From assembly GCA_019155185.1 (NCBI GenBank), contig CM032802.1:5122501-5186500 (forward strand): 64,000 nt of DNA, written 5' to 3'. The notes under the pieces were generated by a model. That model did not search any database and was not told where the DNA came from. It saw nothing but the letters and a program-made list of their open reading frames with translations. The position numbers and the translations under genes are program-made. The number at the start of each line of letters is the position of its first letter. The stretch's first letter is position 1. This document shows, piece after piece, positions 1 through 12,212 of the stretch. This stretch comes from Beaufortia kweichowensis (Eukaryota > Chordata > Actinopteri > Cypriniformes > Gastromyzontidae).

Positions 1-1020
1 ATTGTCTGCTCTGTGTCATCAAATCACTTTAGGGTGGGGTGAAAAGGAAGAACAGCGAGATTCATCTCAAAACACAAGCAGATGATTAGGCTCTAGATCT
101 GTATGTGCTCCGGAGGGGATCCGGCCAGACGTTTGTAGGAAAAGGGGGTGGCAGGGATGATTAAGGGGGAGATGGGAAGATGGCAAAGTGGAGGAAGGAT
201 AAAGGGGTAGAGAGGAAAGGAGATGAAGGGGCGGGCTGGCGGGGTCCCAGAGCACATCTCTTTTGGCCAGAGTATTTACTGATGCTATCAGTGAGTCTGA
301 ATCTGAATAAACACAGAGTTTAGATAAAGAACAGAAGACGTACACAGATATGCATACACACGCACACACAAACACACTCCTTGCAGATGAACCCCGGATC
401 CCTAGACTTTGATTTCCTTTGGTGTGTAATTTCATGTAAATTTGAAGTCCTTAAGCTATAAGACCGGGACAAACTTCACAAAACTTACACTGAACTAAAC
501 TGGTTTCTGATTTTCAAACTTGAATGAAAGCCAGAAGTAGACCAGAGTAACCAAAACGTATCTGTTGTGTTATACAGAACTAAGAAGCTCAAAAGACTAA
601 AATCTACAGTTTTAAAAGCTGCACTATTTTGTGACAACATACCCCAAATATTTCAAAATGTTACTATAAAATATAACTGACCCTCGCGGGCAACAGAAAC
701 AGTGCGCAGGTGTGCATCTAAGCACCTGCAGGCCTCTTTCCACTGTGACCCGTCCACATCTGGCCTGGATCGCAGCCATGTCTTTGCACCGGACATAAAT
801 AACAGATCCAGCGTCGTTGACGCGCCTGTCCCGCACTCTAAAACCCCCTTGAATTACAACCCGCTGTTGTGCTCACATTGTCCTTTCTTTGTCATAACTT
901 TTGATCTCAGTTGCTTGTATTTCATCTGTGGGTGAAACATCAGCTTCTACATGAGATGGTCTGAAGGACTTTTGTACTAGCAGCTCAATCCATGTGATAT
1001 TAGATCAGATATCCTTTCCA
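1..1020. other. Upstream flank, no gene recognised
   Basis: No exon or known protein is recognisable. The stretch holds purine-rich sequence around 100-260 and a short CA-rich tract near 355-380. A block at 685-850 keeps several CpGs, which could be regulatory or chance. Short reading frames on either strand resemble no family I know. Confidence 0.4.
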
Positions 1021-1032
1021 ACACTCTTCAAT

Positions 1033-1240
1033 ATTAAAGGTGCTAAAAGGGATTCTTTGCTGCGATGCCATACAAGAACCATTTTTAGTTTCCTAAAAAA
1101 TCTTTCTGTTAAAAGATTTTAGAAATGATTAATTACTTTCTTACCTTTTTATAGTCTGTAGAGCCTGTGGATGTAAAAGGTTTTTTATGGAACCTTACAG
1201 CCGGACAAGGAACCTTTTGGGAATCCTCATTTTCTAAAGA
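1033..1240. repeat. Interspersed repeat of the 'aaagaacc' type
   Basis: The block contains repeated variants of aagaacc and ggaacctt, with phrases such as 'gatgccatacaagaacc' and 'cttacctttttata'. I recognise these from a very common teleost non-autonomous repeat whose copies consist of ggttcttt/aaagaacc palindromes. Divergence suggests an old copy. Family is from memory, not from a search. Confidence 0.5.
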
Positions 1241-1959
1241 AAAAATTAAGAGATTCAAGATCTGAGATGGAAATGCAGCATTTTTCCTTATGTGGCACAC
1301 CTGAACTAACAAACAAAAATGATGGTCTAGATCTAATTTCTAAGCAAAGTTCAAGTGGCAACTAATTTCTTCCAGTATGTTTCAGTTTTGCTGGAGTGTG
1401 AAAAACAGCCTTTTGCATTTCTAGTCACTGTGCTGAAGTTTATTTTTGCCTACTAAGCACATTACATCTTCCTAATATCAAATCACAGCTTTTGGCCATA
1501 TGCATAAAACCATAGGCCACCCATGAGGAATAAGGGAGATTGATGATTTGTCCTTTTTTTAAGCAACTCTAAAGTCTTAATGGAGTTATCATAACAGAAC
1601 CCATTGAATTATGAGTTCTTAAAATCTGTTTGTGTTAGTAGTACTCACCTCTTACTGTTCTGAGATCTTACTTGAAACTAAAAGTAAGTTTGTCAAGTTT
1701 GTATAGGGCCATACAGATGGAAATTGTCCCTGTAAGTAATTCCTGTTTATGGTAGATATCTTTGGTATTTTTATGGTACACAATATTGCTTCCAATTAAC
1801 TCACATTGGTTTGTTATAAAAAAGTAACTATTCACATTACATCATTGCTTAAACATGTTAGCTTTTGCATAGCGTTTTTCTCACCTGACTGATAGTGATA
1901 CACTCAACACAAACACAACTTCAGCTGAACTGCACACTGTGCACTGTTGCACATCCCAC

Positions 1960-2460
1960 AGCGCTATTTTGCCCTTCCTCTACGCAAAGCTTCCAATCTC
2001 CCAGTCCCGTTGTCTACTATAAACTGTTTACACACAATACGGTTGGTTGGCATGGAGACGGAGCATGGATGGGGTGGAGGGATCACAGGTGTTCCTGTTT
2101 GGATTTTGGGGCTCTTGTGTGTGTGTATCCGTATGCGACTGTGTTTCTTTCTCTTTCGCAGGAAGAATTTACCGCTGGTATGGACGTCTCCCACAAGGCC
2201 GATTTATTTATTTCAGACATCCAGACACGTTTACATGAACGGAGGAGAGCACACTTCCTGTTAGTCCTAATCTTCCTCTTCTTCTCAAAACCCATCCGTC
2301 TCTTTTTCCGACCCGCGGGCCCCATCTGCACGGGCCCTTGGGGACGGCCGATGCTTTACGGTGTGCCTGCTTGTTGCCTCTCCTGGTAATAAACAGAGAG
2401 TTAGATTAGAGCTAATTGCAGACGCTTGCTATCGTTTATGAGAGCAAACGGAAAGTTGAG
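1960..2460. promoter_or_regulatory. Candidate regulatory block upstream of bmp16
   Basis: A non-repetitive stretch, richer in GC and CpG than its surroundings, contains acccgcgggcccc and a TTTATT/TTACATGA-type AT-rich core. It has no splice-bounded open frame matching a protein family. It lies about 4.5 kb upstream of the presumed bmp16 first exon, where enhancers of a developmental gene could sit. Regulatory function is inference only. A 164-residue frame crosses it but looks non-coding. Confidence 0.2.
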
Positions 2461-4440
2461 ACTGTTACAGTTACAACACACACACAAATACAGAAGACAA
2501 GATTGTACGAGCAACATGATTAGACTTAATGGTTGTGTATCAGCCCAGGCAAACAGTTGTAGATTATTTGGGTCATGTTGAGTGTTGAAGTGACAGCTCG
2601 TATCACTTTAATGACAGGTACTTACAACATAAGCCAGCTGATTGGAGTTCTTATCAGAGTGACAAGCAGTTAAACAGTTTAACTGTAATTTACCTGTTTT
2701 CTTAGCAGTATTATACAATGCCAGCGTGATTTATTTGGGGTAAACATTATCTGAGTGGTGAGAATGGTAATCACATTAAGGTGAGAAGGGCCGTTGAGAT
2801 AAGAATATAGGATTAGTGTGTGTGTTTGTGTGTTGACACACTTGACTGAAAGTGTTTCTCAAGATCTTAGCAAAAAATTGTTTAGTTTGGAATAGTTTAG
2901 GAAAAAATGGAGAACAATTTTATTGCTCATAGGTTGCTCTTTGAGATTTGATGGATTTCTCAGTTCTCAGTATTTCATCAACTCAGTCTCAGTGTGAGAC
3001 AGTTAAAAATTTTATTGTAAAATTGTTGTAGATTGTATGTAAATTCAATGAGAAATGTTTAAGTTCATATTGAAATCTTCAATAATATTGCATATTTTCA
3101 CTGCTAATTTTGCAAATCTGAGCTTAGTTTGTGAAATTGTTAAAATCTCTTCTGAGACATTTGTAAGATTTCAGTTTTTAGGAAAAACTTCAGAGACGCA
3201 GAAGATTAGCAAAAGGCATGCAAAAGGATGTTTTAGGGAAATAATCTGTGATTTTTCTTTCTTAAAGGCAGTATTCCCCCTTATTTATTCCAAACATGTA
3301 TGTCTGTCTTTCATATGTGGAAGATAAAGATATTTTGAAAAATATGTTTTTCTCACTAAAAGGCAAAGAACAGGTATTTTTGAAAACAGGTCTGTTGTGC
3401 CTATATTTTGTGTGGTCCACGAGCACAGACTGTTCTTCACACTATCTATATTCTCTCTGTCTCAATATCTCTATACATTAGATCACTGACAAAATCACTA
3501 CAATGATAAGAAAACAGAACAAAAAGCCTCACATATTTACACACATACACACACACCCTGGTCCACGTTTACTCATGTGACAACCTTGTCTTAAACATTT
3601 ACACCGATGATATCACTGGAATGTGTTCTGGAGGAGGGAGAGGCGGGGTATCAGGACAATGCAATATGTGTGTGTGTCTTTATATCAGTGATGGCCAGCA
3701 GTGTTTTATCATATAATCCAGTAAGGGAATGCTTGCCAAGCATACGCTGGCAGAACAGCGATTAACACCCAGAGGAAGCTGGTCGGCTCTCTCTGAAAGA
3801 ACAGGTCGACCGAGAATGAGGCAACGGACACCCCCATTCTAATCTCATCACATTTTCTGTCCTTCTTTCTTGCTCTCTCCCTCTCGCTCTGTCTTTCAAC
3901 AAACAATGAGCTAAAGAGAAAGGAATCTTATCTCAGAATGCACTTTGGAATTTCTATCAAATGCAAAACCTACCCGTGTTTGTCCATTTGCATTAAGGGC
4001 TAAAAGAGTGAACTAAATCTTCAAATTAAAAGCTATTGAATAAAACTGGAACTGCATTTTTAGTTTTTAATGATTTTTAAATATAAGTGTGTGAGACATT
4101 AGATATATGGGAAATTATATGCAAATGTTAACCTTGCCATAAATTTTTTTTACCAAAGGTTTTTACTATACTGATAGCTCAGATGTTAATATTTGGTGGT
4201 AAATGAAAATTAAAATAAAATAACCATTTTATGTTTTTGTGCTTTGGCAATCTCAAGACTTTTTAATCATGCCAATAAAGCATGATTTTGAATCTTGAAT
4301 TAGTTACCTCAAACATAACATTGCCATCATGGTTATATCACCATGGATATTTTATAATCGTAATAGAGCATGATAGAGATTAATAATAATACGTTAAATC
4401 TTGTGGTTTTAGGAGAGGTTACTTTTCTAAGAAATCAGAC
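2461..4440. other. Non-coding flank with simple repeats
   Basis: AT-rich sequence with a short TG tract near 2815-2835, CA tracts near 3540-3560 and TG tracts near 3668. No exon or RNA gene is recognised. Confidence 0.4.
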
Positions 4441-4454
4441 ATATAATTTTCATC

Positions 4455-4620
4455 TTGTGCCTATAAGCAACTACCTAGCAACCATCCAGAACACCCTAGG
4501 AACCGCGCAGAGACATGCCACAAACATTTTAAACATCTTAAAATCACACAACAATGCCCTGGCAACATCCTTAGCAACCATACAGCAATGCCCACAACAC
4601 CCTAGCTCCTTGGCAGTGAA
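4455..4620. repeat. Interspersed 'tagcaacc' repeat
   Basis: Degenerate units of roughly 20-25 nt such as 'ctagcaaccatccagaacac', 'ccctggcaacatcc' and 'ttagcaaccatacagcaa' follow each other. This is a minisatellite-like interspersed repeat I have seen in many cyprinid sequences. The 114-residue frame across it is not a gene. Confidence 0.5.
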
Positions 4621-6480
4621 TGAAACAAATGAGAACGCCGCTCACATTAATTTAAGAAATAGAGTTTGTGTAAACAGTTTCTGTTCCACATTAACTCCAA
4701 GTTCAGGCACCTGAGCAAACAGATCTGTTTGACATGATTAGAGAAGAATCAGAGTCCTTCACCTTTTGCTTCAAGTTAGTTTGTGTCAATGTAAATGTAT
4801 AATGTTTCTTAGTGGGTCAATGCCAGCAGGGCCACATCATTTTTTATTTTTTAAAAGGACAAGAACTGCTGGTGGGTGAATGTGGACAGATCAGCAACGG
4901 CAGAGCAAAATGAGATACAGAAACAAAAATAAGAAAAAGAGGATGGTGACTGGAGAAGAGAGGAAAAGATGAAATAAGATCATGGTTTTAATAGGGCGGG
5001 TGTCATGTTTTCTAGTAGTGTAACAGCAAATCTCATCTGGTGAGTTTATATGTTTCTGGAATATGGTAGAACAGAAAATAAAATCATATACGAGCAGATG
5101 CTGACAGTCAATAGTTTCCCAAGAGATCAAAAGTAAATATTTCCATGAATATTTGAAGATTGTGTTTGGTTACATTTAATTGTCTCGCAGGCCACAAGCC
5201 ACAAACAGCATCCCACATCAAAGACAGAGAGGGAGAGAGAGTTTGTGAATGAATTTGCACACATCTGCATTAGGACATTATGTCCAATAAATAAATGAAT
5301 TAATTCAGGATGCTCCACCCTTGTCGGAATGTAGAGGACTCTCCCGACTTGGTGAAGGAAATGTGAGGGCGATGACTTATCTCTTTCTCGCTCTATCTGA
5401 ACCATTTCTAACTTTGACTGCGAACATCAACCAGAAGCTCGACAGGAAGACCCTCGTTTTATCATCCAACAGTAGTCCTGCTCCTTTCCTTCCTTTTTAT
5501 ATCTGCATGGCAACGTCATTCGTGTAACACTTGTCTATCCTGCTGGAAAATCCAACTTGGAATGTTGTAGCTGGTTTACAGCTGATCCAAGCTGATCAGA
5601 CCATCTATTCATTTGCACTTATTATGCAAAGCAATTTACAAACGAGAAGTCATTTAACATTTTGTCAATAAGCAAACATTAAGATAGCTATTTAATATTT
5701 ACTGTATGTACAGCGTCTGAAATGCCGGTTGTTATCTAACTTAACCTGCAAACATGGTCGACCAGCTTTATCAGAAAGATCATGCTGGTTAACCAGCTAG
5801 ATCAGAACCAAACCAAAACAAAGTAGTTCATTCTCTTTTTCTCTTTTCTTAAGCATATTTATTTGGCAAGTAGAATTGTGCATGAATATAGTTAGTTTGC
5901 ATTTAGCATTGTTTGTCTCCTCTACTCTTGACGCTTAAAATCATATCACAGAAGATTCTGGAAAGCGATGTCCTCCTAGTATAGCCGAATTGAGAGTTGT
6001 GTGTGTGGGTGTGTGTGTTGAGAGAGACGTTTCAACTGATTCAACAGATGCAATCCAATCTGTCTGACAACATTTGTAAGGTTATAGACATTTTCTCATT
6101 GCCCTGCCAGATGCATACCAATGCAGTCCACCACACCAGAAGGACGAGCGCACCTTGTTCTCTCTCCCTCTCGTTTGGCTCTTTGTGCCTCTCTCTCTCT
6201 CTCTCTCTCTGTCTGGTGATAGATGTGTTTTCCTGGCACCCGCCGGCTATTCATTCGCACCAATGACAGTGAATTAATCTTGTATCATCATTAGTTCTCT
6301 TTCACCTTCATGACACCCTCCAGAATAAACACTTGCTCAGATAACGTCAGATCAACCGGTCGTGCCGCCCATTGTGTGCTCGACATTATCTTTGATGTTT
6401 TTTCCTGTTTCGTACAAAAGAAACATTTAGACCAATATGTAGAGTTGTAAATGGCAATCTGACCTGTACTGTGTATCCAA
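4621..6480. other. Non-coding flank before bmp16
   Basis: No exon recognised. It holds a fragment of the accagc/gctggt repeat at about 5755-5810, a GT tract at 5999-6020 and a CT tract at 6190-6211. The segment 6300-6480 is less repetitive and could belong to the bmp16 upstream regulatory region. Confidence 0.4.
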
Positions 6481-6628
6481 AGCAGCCCTGACCTTATCTT
6501 TGTTTGTGTGTGTGTGCTGTAGGTTTGGGGAAGGGGCGGAGAGAGGGAGGGGGGCGTCGGTGACATCACTATCGGGGAGGATCCGAATGGACAGGAAAGT
6601 CAATTAGAGTTTAACTGAGTTTAACAGC

Positions 6629-6683
<55 letters not shown>

Positions 6684-6720
6684 GAAAAAGAGGAGGAGAG
6701 CTCAAAAGAGCAGGACAGAC
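6481..6720 (+). promoter_or_regulatory. bmp16: Presumed bmp16 promoter / start of exon 1
   Basis: A GGGGCGG box (6533-6539) and a purine-rich GGGAGGGG stretch are followed by TGACATCA, which resembles a CRE/AP-1 site (about 6560). A 45-nt (GA)n tract lies at 6631-6675. Directly downstream is a stretch with no repeats that ends in a strong splice donor at 7133. I see no clear TATA box. The transcription start is not determined; it probably lies between 6560 and 6720. Confidence 0.45.
6631..6675 (+). repeat. (GA)n microsatellite in bmp16 promoter/5'UTR
   Basis: About 22 uninterrupted GA units sit at the presumed promoter or beginning of exon 1 of bmp16. GA tracts can bind GAGA-type factors and vary in length between individuals. 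Confidence 0.95.
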
Positions 6721-6963
6721 CGAATCAGAAGCGAAGGTAGACAGTCAGCTACAAAGCCAAGAGGGACAAGAGGGAATTTTGTCTCTGTTTATTTTTAACA
6801 TCACTCTCTCACGTTCTTAGCTGCTGTTGGTGGTGGTGTGGAGACCACAACAGCGGACTCCGATCGGGCAGCTGGAGAGAGGTGAGGGGGACCAGAGGTC
6901 GGTCAGTCAGAGGAAAGCCGGTGGATATTTTTAAGAGAGTTCTTCTCTGACACTCATAACAGG

Positions 6964-7005
6964 ATGAGTGCTACCCCGCTTTATTCAGTTATAGACACTC
7001 GCTAA
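6964..7005 (+). CDS. Upstream ORF 1 in bmp16 leader (13 aa)
   Basis: A 13-codon frame starts at an ATG with A in the -3 context (caggATGa gives G at -1 and C at -3, so only a modest match) and ends at TAA. It lies wholly in presumed exon 1. Likely a small leader peptide affecting translation, if it is used at all. Confidence 0.3.
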   Translation: MSATPLYSVIDTR

Positions 7006-7056
7006 CCAGAAGAAGAAAGAAGAAAAAGACAGTGTCTACGCCGTCCTTAAGAGCGA

Positions 7057-7077
7057 ATGAGAAGAGAGGGTCTGTAA
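7057..7077 (+). CDS. Upstream ORF 2 in bmp16 leader (6 aa)
   Basis: A six-codon frame ending in TAA in presumed exon 1. A G lies at -3 of the ATG. Recorded only because it sits between the first uORF and the overlapping uORF. Confidence 0.25.
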   Translation: MRREGL

Positions 7078-7099
7078 CGCTGGAGCTCAAGGACAAGCC

Positions 7100-8446
7100 A
7101 TGGACTCTGCACACCTCCCACTTCACCTGGACGTGAGTAGGACACACGCACACGAAACCCCCACACAGCAGAATGCATCAGTGCTCAGTGATTGATTCAG
7201 TGCCGTTTTATTTAGGAATCAACTTTGTTTTAGATGTTTGTCCTACAATTGCTTAAAAGAAACAATAATGAGACGGTAAGAGTATAGATCTATGAATGAA
7301 TGTGGAGAGCATTGCTCAGGAAATCTGTTTCATTTAAGCAAATGTTTGCACAGTTTGAGACTGACTGTTGAGATCTTAAACTCTAGGGATGACATGAATA
7401 CAATTATAATCTGCATTCTGTAATAATCTGTAGTGTAATTCTGCTTCTTTTTCTTCTCAGAAGCGGAAATACACTACAGATTATGACAGAAAAAATAGAA
7501 ACAAATCAAAAATTTATTGATTAAAAAAAATCTCATTTGTTAGTTTTTCTTATATGCAGAAACTTCAGTGGCACGTGGTTTTAACAAGCTAAAACAATTT
7601 AACTCTCAAAACTCAAATCTAATCAATCAATTCAAACAGCATCAACTGAAGAACCGTACCGAGATGCCTGAGGTATATCACATTCCCCGCATTCAAGTTT
7701 TTCCTCAAGTTCCTTACTGACTATCTGCTTCATGGTAAAAATTCACACGTGTGGCTCACGAACCCAACGTCAGAAGATGCTTCACCAGAGCTTGTGAATC
7801 AGTCATGTCAGTGTTTCCACAAGCCAAACAGTAGTCAGTTTTCTGTAAGAGAAAGTTTTTTTAAGTGTCATGATTTACATGTTTTATGTCTGGATATGAC
7901 ACTCTCGCAGAAAACTGAATAAGTGCTGTCTGCTTAAGATAAAATGTATAGGTAAAAATACACAACGAACAGGCAAGCCATGTAAATATAATAACCAGGC
8001 AAGCCATGTAAATTTAATAAAAATATATACAGAAAAGAAAGTTGTGTTATTGCACATTATTTAGATATTTAGATTTTTACAACTTTAAATAGAACTCTAA
8101 AACCAGGAAACAGACCAGCCTGACCATACTGGAGACCATCTAAGACCAGCCTAGGTTAATATTGTCTTTAGTATCACCAAATCAGACAAACTGATATTAA
8201 TACTATAGGCTAATACTATATGCTGTCAGAATGTGCTGTTAATGTGCTGTGTGGGTTCAGGGGGGAAATTCTGAGAGGAAATTCTTGTCTGGTCTACTCT
8301 ACTCATCCTCGGAGACCACTTTAAACTCTTCTGAGCTAAACCTTTGGCAAGCAGCAAAGAAAGTGTGTGTGTGTGTGTGTGTTCCTATATCTGTCTGTAT
8401 CAATGTAATCTTACGTGTGTCTAACAGAGGGGTGCATGTACTGTAG

Positions 8447-8479
<33 letters not shown>

Positions 8480-11400
8480 CATCTGCTTTACAGCATGACC
8501 AAACCTGAATAAAGCCACAAAGGATTCTTCTACTAAATGTTACAGGGCACAAAGCAAGGTCTGTCATTATCTCTTAATCAGACCAGCTGGAATAAATTAC
8601 AGTTCTGTGCTAATATAGTCCAATAAAACCGCCCTGCAGGCTACCTGCAATATTATTCTAATGATTTCATCTCCTTAATGCAGCAGAACAGAGGCACAAC
8701 TCTCACCATCTGTGACTTCTCATGTGCCCGTGGCAGTTAAGACTTGAGGGGAAATGAGTGAGCATACGCTTTGCATCCAAAACTCTTTTAAAGAAAACTT
8801 TTGCTCTTTTAAAGAAACACTGTGGCCAGAAATGAAACTTCTGTCATCATCTATTCACCCTCATGTCATTCTAAGTCTATGATCCTATTCGGTGGAAAAC
8901 AAAAGAAGAAGTCCACTGCTGATTTTTATTTTCCATGCAATTACAATGAATAGTGCCTGGGGTTTTTAAGCTTCAGAAATATGCAGTGGTCTATGGTCCA
9001 TATGACTAATGGACTACACTCCAACTTCTTCAAAATGTTGTGAAGGTTTTGTGTGAGAAACAGACAGAGATATAAATCATTTACACTGTGAATCAGATTA
9101 AGCCATTGATTCAAAAGATCTGACGTAAAATAAAAGTTCATAGTCAAATCTGACATTGAGGAGTCTCATAAGCTCCTATGAACATGCCAATAAGAAGTAG
9201 GGCATAAATTAAGATTTTTAAAGAAATATGACTGAGATTTTACAATGTTCCCCATACAAAGCTATCATTTGGCTTTTAAAGTCTTCCAGGGCTTTTGTGT
9301 CCTTAAAAACAACAGCCTGAAAAACTAAAACTAAGATGTAAATGACAGCATTTCTTTTTGGTTTCAACTTCTTCAAAAAAGCAATGACAAAATGTAAGAG
9401 GGCAGAAAGTGAGGTAGTGAAAGCAGTCTGGGGAATGAAAGAAAGGAAGAACAACAGGAAAGGGAGAGCAGAGGGATGGAGGTACGGAGCAAAACGTGAA
9501 ACACGAAGACAGCAACGGAGGATAAATCAGCAACAAGCAGAGGCACCGTGACCCCTACGGCCCTGGACCGTTGACTTCTGGGTAAAATAGAGGGGAATAA
9601 CACGAGGGAGCGACAACTGGCCTTTCCTAGAACTCTGTAGGTCTGTAACAATATATCAATTTCAGTCATGCCTAACAGGAAGGGAACTGATAAGAAGAAA
9701 TAAAAATAGGAAAAAGATGGAGGAGAGAGACCACAAAAAGGAACAAGAGACAGAGGGCAAGCAGGCTGAAAAAGATAAGCGGGCGCAAAAAGGAGAAACG
9801 TTCACAAACTTTCAGGTCAAAGGTCAAATTGCTCTGGTAATGGCACGAGTCCGGCTGGCTTTCGTCTGCCGGGGTCACCTCCACGTCTGTTCTGGGGTCA
9901 GTCTGGAATCTAATAAACGTTTCTCTCCGCCCCCCCCCACGCTGAAATGATTACGTGTGGAGAATCCAATCACGGCGACCGTAACACACATGTAGCGTAA
10001 ATACACATCATGAGGGAGGAGGCGATCAGGAGATCTGCTTTGTCTGTAAGTTACACCTCCATGAGGGCGGAACAATCTAGTAGATGGATGAAAGCCACTT
10101 AATCTACTTTACTGCCGGATGCGGTGGGCGTGGGGCGAGCATCTTATCCTGTGTGTCCTCTGTGGATTTGGCTGGAGTTTGGTGAATGAGCGTGAGGGAG
10201 GGGCCTAGAGGACAGTGGGAGGTCTTTTCTTCTGTAACTGACAGAGCCTTTAACACCTGTAGTTTCAGCAAAACAAGATTCATGAGCGAATCGTAACTCT
10301 GCACGTCTTGACTTGAGCAGACTGTAGATCAAAAGAACATTTTGTCTGATGCAAAAGCTGCGGTCCTGGCCTCTGTACATGTGTTTGATTTAGCGTTAAG
10401 GCCACCCAGATATTCTTACATTCTTATTTTTTCACAAAAAATCCCACATTAATATGCAGAGACAACCATAAATAAACCATTTGTAGGTTTATTCCAAGAA
10501 ATGAGTGAACAATACCCTCATAGGATGCTGTTAAATGATTGTACTCATGTTATGCTGTGGTCTTTGTGCCTCATTACATTGGCTTCTCAACCTGTTAACT
10601 GTCACCATTCCACCGAACACTTAATTTCACTATTTACTTTAATATTTTAAAGTTGAATTCTAATTTAATCATGACAAACTATATATTGATGGAAAGGTCA
10701 AGAATTCAATAAACAATAAACATAAACCAAAAAATATAAAAATGTATGTTATGTAATGTTATTTATAAAATACCTCAAATTGAAAAATATCTACAAATAT
10801 TTAATATGTAAAAAAATTGTAGTTTGGATTTCATGTGTATGCTCAATATGTGCATTGACAGTTATCAGGTTAATGATGTCTCAAATTAGCCCTTACACAT
10901 TTCTCAATCCCACCGAAGTACTTATTTGTAAAAGGCCCTTTAAAGGATTAAGGGGTTTCAGAGACAGAGGTCTGATGAAAGAGTAGTGTTGACTGAGACC
11001 AGCCTAAACCAGTTAAGACCAGCAAACTTTTATGGTTCATGTTGTTTTCAGCATTGGGTGTCATGGTCTCGATAGGCTGGCACAATCTTAGATCTTATTG
11101 CTTTAATAAAAATCTTACAACATAAGGAAAAGATTATACTTTATAACAATGCTAGAAAACTGAATACTAAATCAAATAAAATATTTTTAAGACATTTATT
11201 AATCTTAAAATAGTGACTTGTAACTCGCTTGGTAGAGCATTGTTTGGGCTATGCTAAGGTCATGGGTCAGATCCTAAGGAACACACATACTGAGTATACC
11301 TTAAAGTCGCTTTGGATACAAAATCTGCCAAATGCATAAATGTAAATGTCATTGAAGAGATGATAGCTATTGGCCAATCAGCATTAAGAACAGCATTAAG

Positions 11401-12212
11401 AAACTACGTTTGCATAGTTAAAAATGTGCTCTTCAAGAAAGCCTGGCAAAGACAGTGATGTAGTGGATTACCCTAATTTGTCAGTTAAATCAACTGGAGA
11501 GACGCAGGCCTAATGAATTGGTCCAACAGACCCATTGTGAATCTCTAAATCAAACACGACTGGGCTGTAATCTCTGTAAAACTACTTTAGTGCCATGCAA
11601 TGCTGTTTTTGCCATTACTGTGTCCAAAACAACAAATACCAGTAAATCAGCAACAAAAACACAGAGTGATCGTTCCTAACCGTTTCATGCAACAAACCAG
11701 ACCACTAGCTTTAAATCACTAAATATATGATGAAACAAAGGGAACATGAACGAATGGCCAGACCTAAAAATATGGTTGATTACATTTGTGGTAAATGGGA
11801 GATGAAATTAAGTTTTGTCTGTGGTCAAAGTGTCTTTGGCTTTTGAAACAGGTTTAGCCATGTTTACACATGCTATTAAGAAACTGGTCTTGAATGATGT
11901 AATGACAAGTGCTCAAAGACACATTGTTGTTTGCATCTGGTATTAACATCAGATTTGATCCAATCTTATCTGATTTCATGATTACACACACATACTATGT
12001 CAGTGATTTAGAAAAGACAGAAAGCTTGTAAAATAATATAATAAGCACAAATGCTATCTGCAAATCTTTAAGCATAATTTTGTACTATTTTAGTGAAGTA
12101 TTAAAGTCATGCCTTTCCATACCTCTCCTTCTAATGATTCATGTGTTTGTTCAATTTCAGCAGCCTAAAAATATCTCTTTTCTCTCCTCAGGTCCACCAT
12201 GTTCCCTGCTAG
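7100..12212 (+). CDS. Overlapping upstream ORF spliced across bmp16 intron 1 (17 aa)
   Basis: The ATG at 7100 has a strong start context (gccATGG, G at -3 and G at +4). Eleven codons run to the donor at 7132. If exon 1 joins the acceptor at 12191/12192, the frame continues through 12192-12209 and stops at TAG 12210-12212. That is 14 nt past the first base of the bmp16 ATG (12199) and in a different frame. Ribosomes using it would pass the main start, so it should lower Bmp16 output. The sequence and splice signals are seen directly; translation and repression are inferred. Confidence 0.45.
8360..8477 (+). repeat. Two (GT)n microsatellites
   Basis: GT runs at 8360-8382 and 8448-8477, separated by about 65 nt of unique sequence, inside bmp16 intron 1. 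Confidence 0.85.
8820..9240. mobile_element. Old non-autonomous DNA transposon-like repeat
   Basis: The phrases 'tctgtcatcatctattcaccctcatgtcattc' (8842-8873), 'aaaacaaaagaagaag' and 'tggtctatggtccatatgac' match the layout of a very abundant cyprinid interspersed repeat, recalled from memory. No coding capacity. Fragments of the same family appear near 26500, 43612 and 47338. Confidence 0.5.
11217..11348 (+). mobile_element. tRNA-derived SINE (degraded)
   Basis: A tRNA-like head reads 'cttggtagagcat', resembling a pol III A box. It is followed 35-45 nt later by 'gggtcagatcc', resembling a B box (GGTTCGATTCC). The tail 'aaagtcgctttggat' and 'ctgccaaatgcataaatgtaa' is the shared 3' end of several fish SINE/LINE families. 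Changes in both boxes indicate an old, inactive copy. Confidence 0.75.

Larger units (their letters stand above)
6700..7132 (+). other. bmp16: Non-coding first exon of bmp16 (5'UTR)
   Basis: The exon end is set by a consensus donor (GAC|GTGAGT) at 7133. It would join to the acceptor ctctcctcag ending at 12191, eight bases before the bmp16 ATG. BMP2/4 genes commonly have such a non-coding first exon. The 5' boundary is unknown. Three upstream ATGs lie in the exon (6964, 7057 and 7100). No transcript evidence is available here. Confidence 0.55.
7133..12191 (+). other. bmp16: bmp16 intron 1
   Basis: A 5.06 kb intron between the 5'UTR exon and the first coding exon, bounded by GTGAGT and ctctcctcag. 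It holds GT tracts (8360-8382 and 8448-8477), a 'tcaccctcatgtcattc' family repeat (about 8820-9240), accagc repeat fragments (8100-8160 and 10995-11045) and a SINE (11217-11348). A complex CpG-retaining block at about 9440-10150 is a possible enhancer. No additional coding exon is seen. Confidence 0.5.

Noticed and set aside
1895..2389. 164-codon frame upstream of bmp16
   Set aside because: Overlaps several equally long frames in other phases, has no recognisable domain and does not look like coding sequence; treated as a possible regulatory block.
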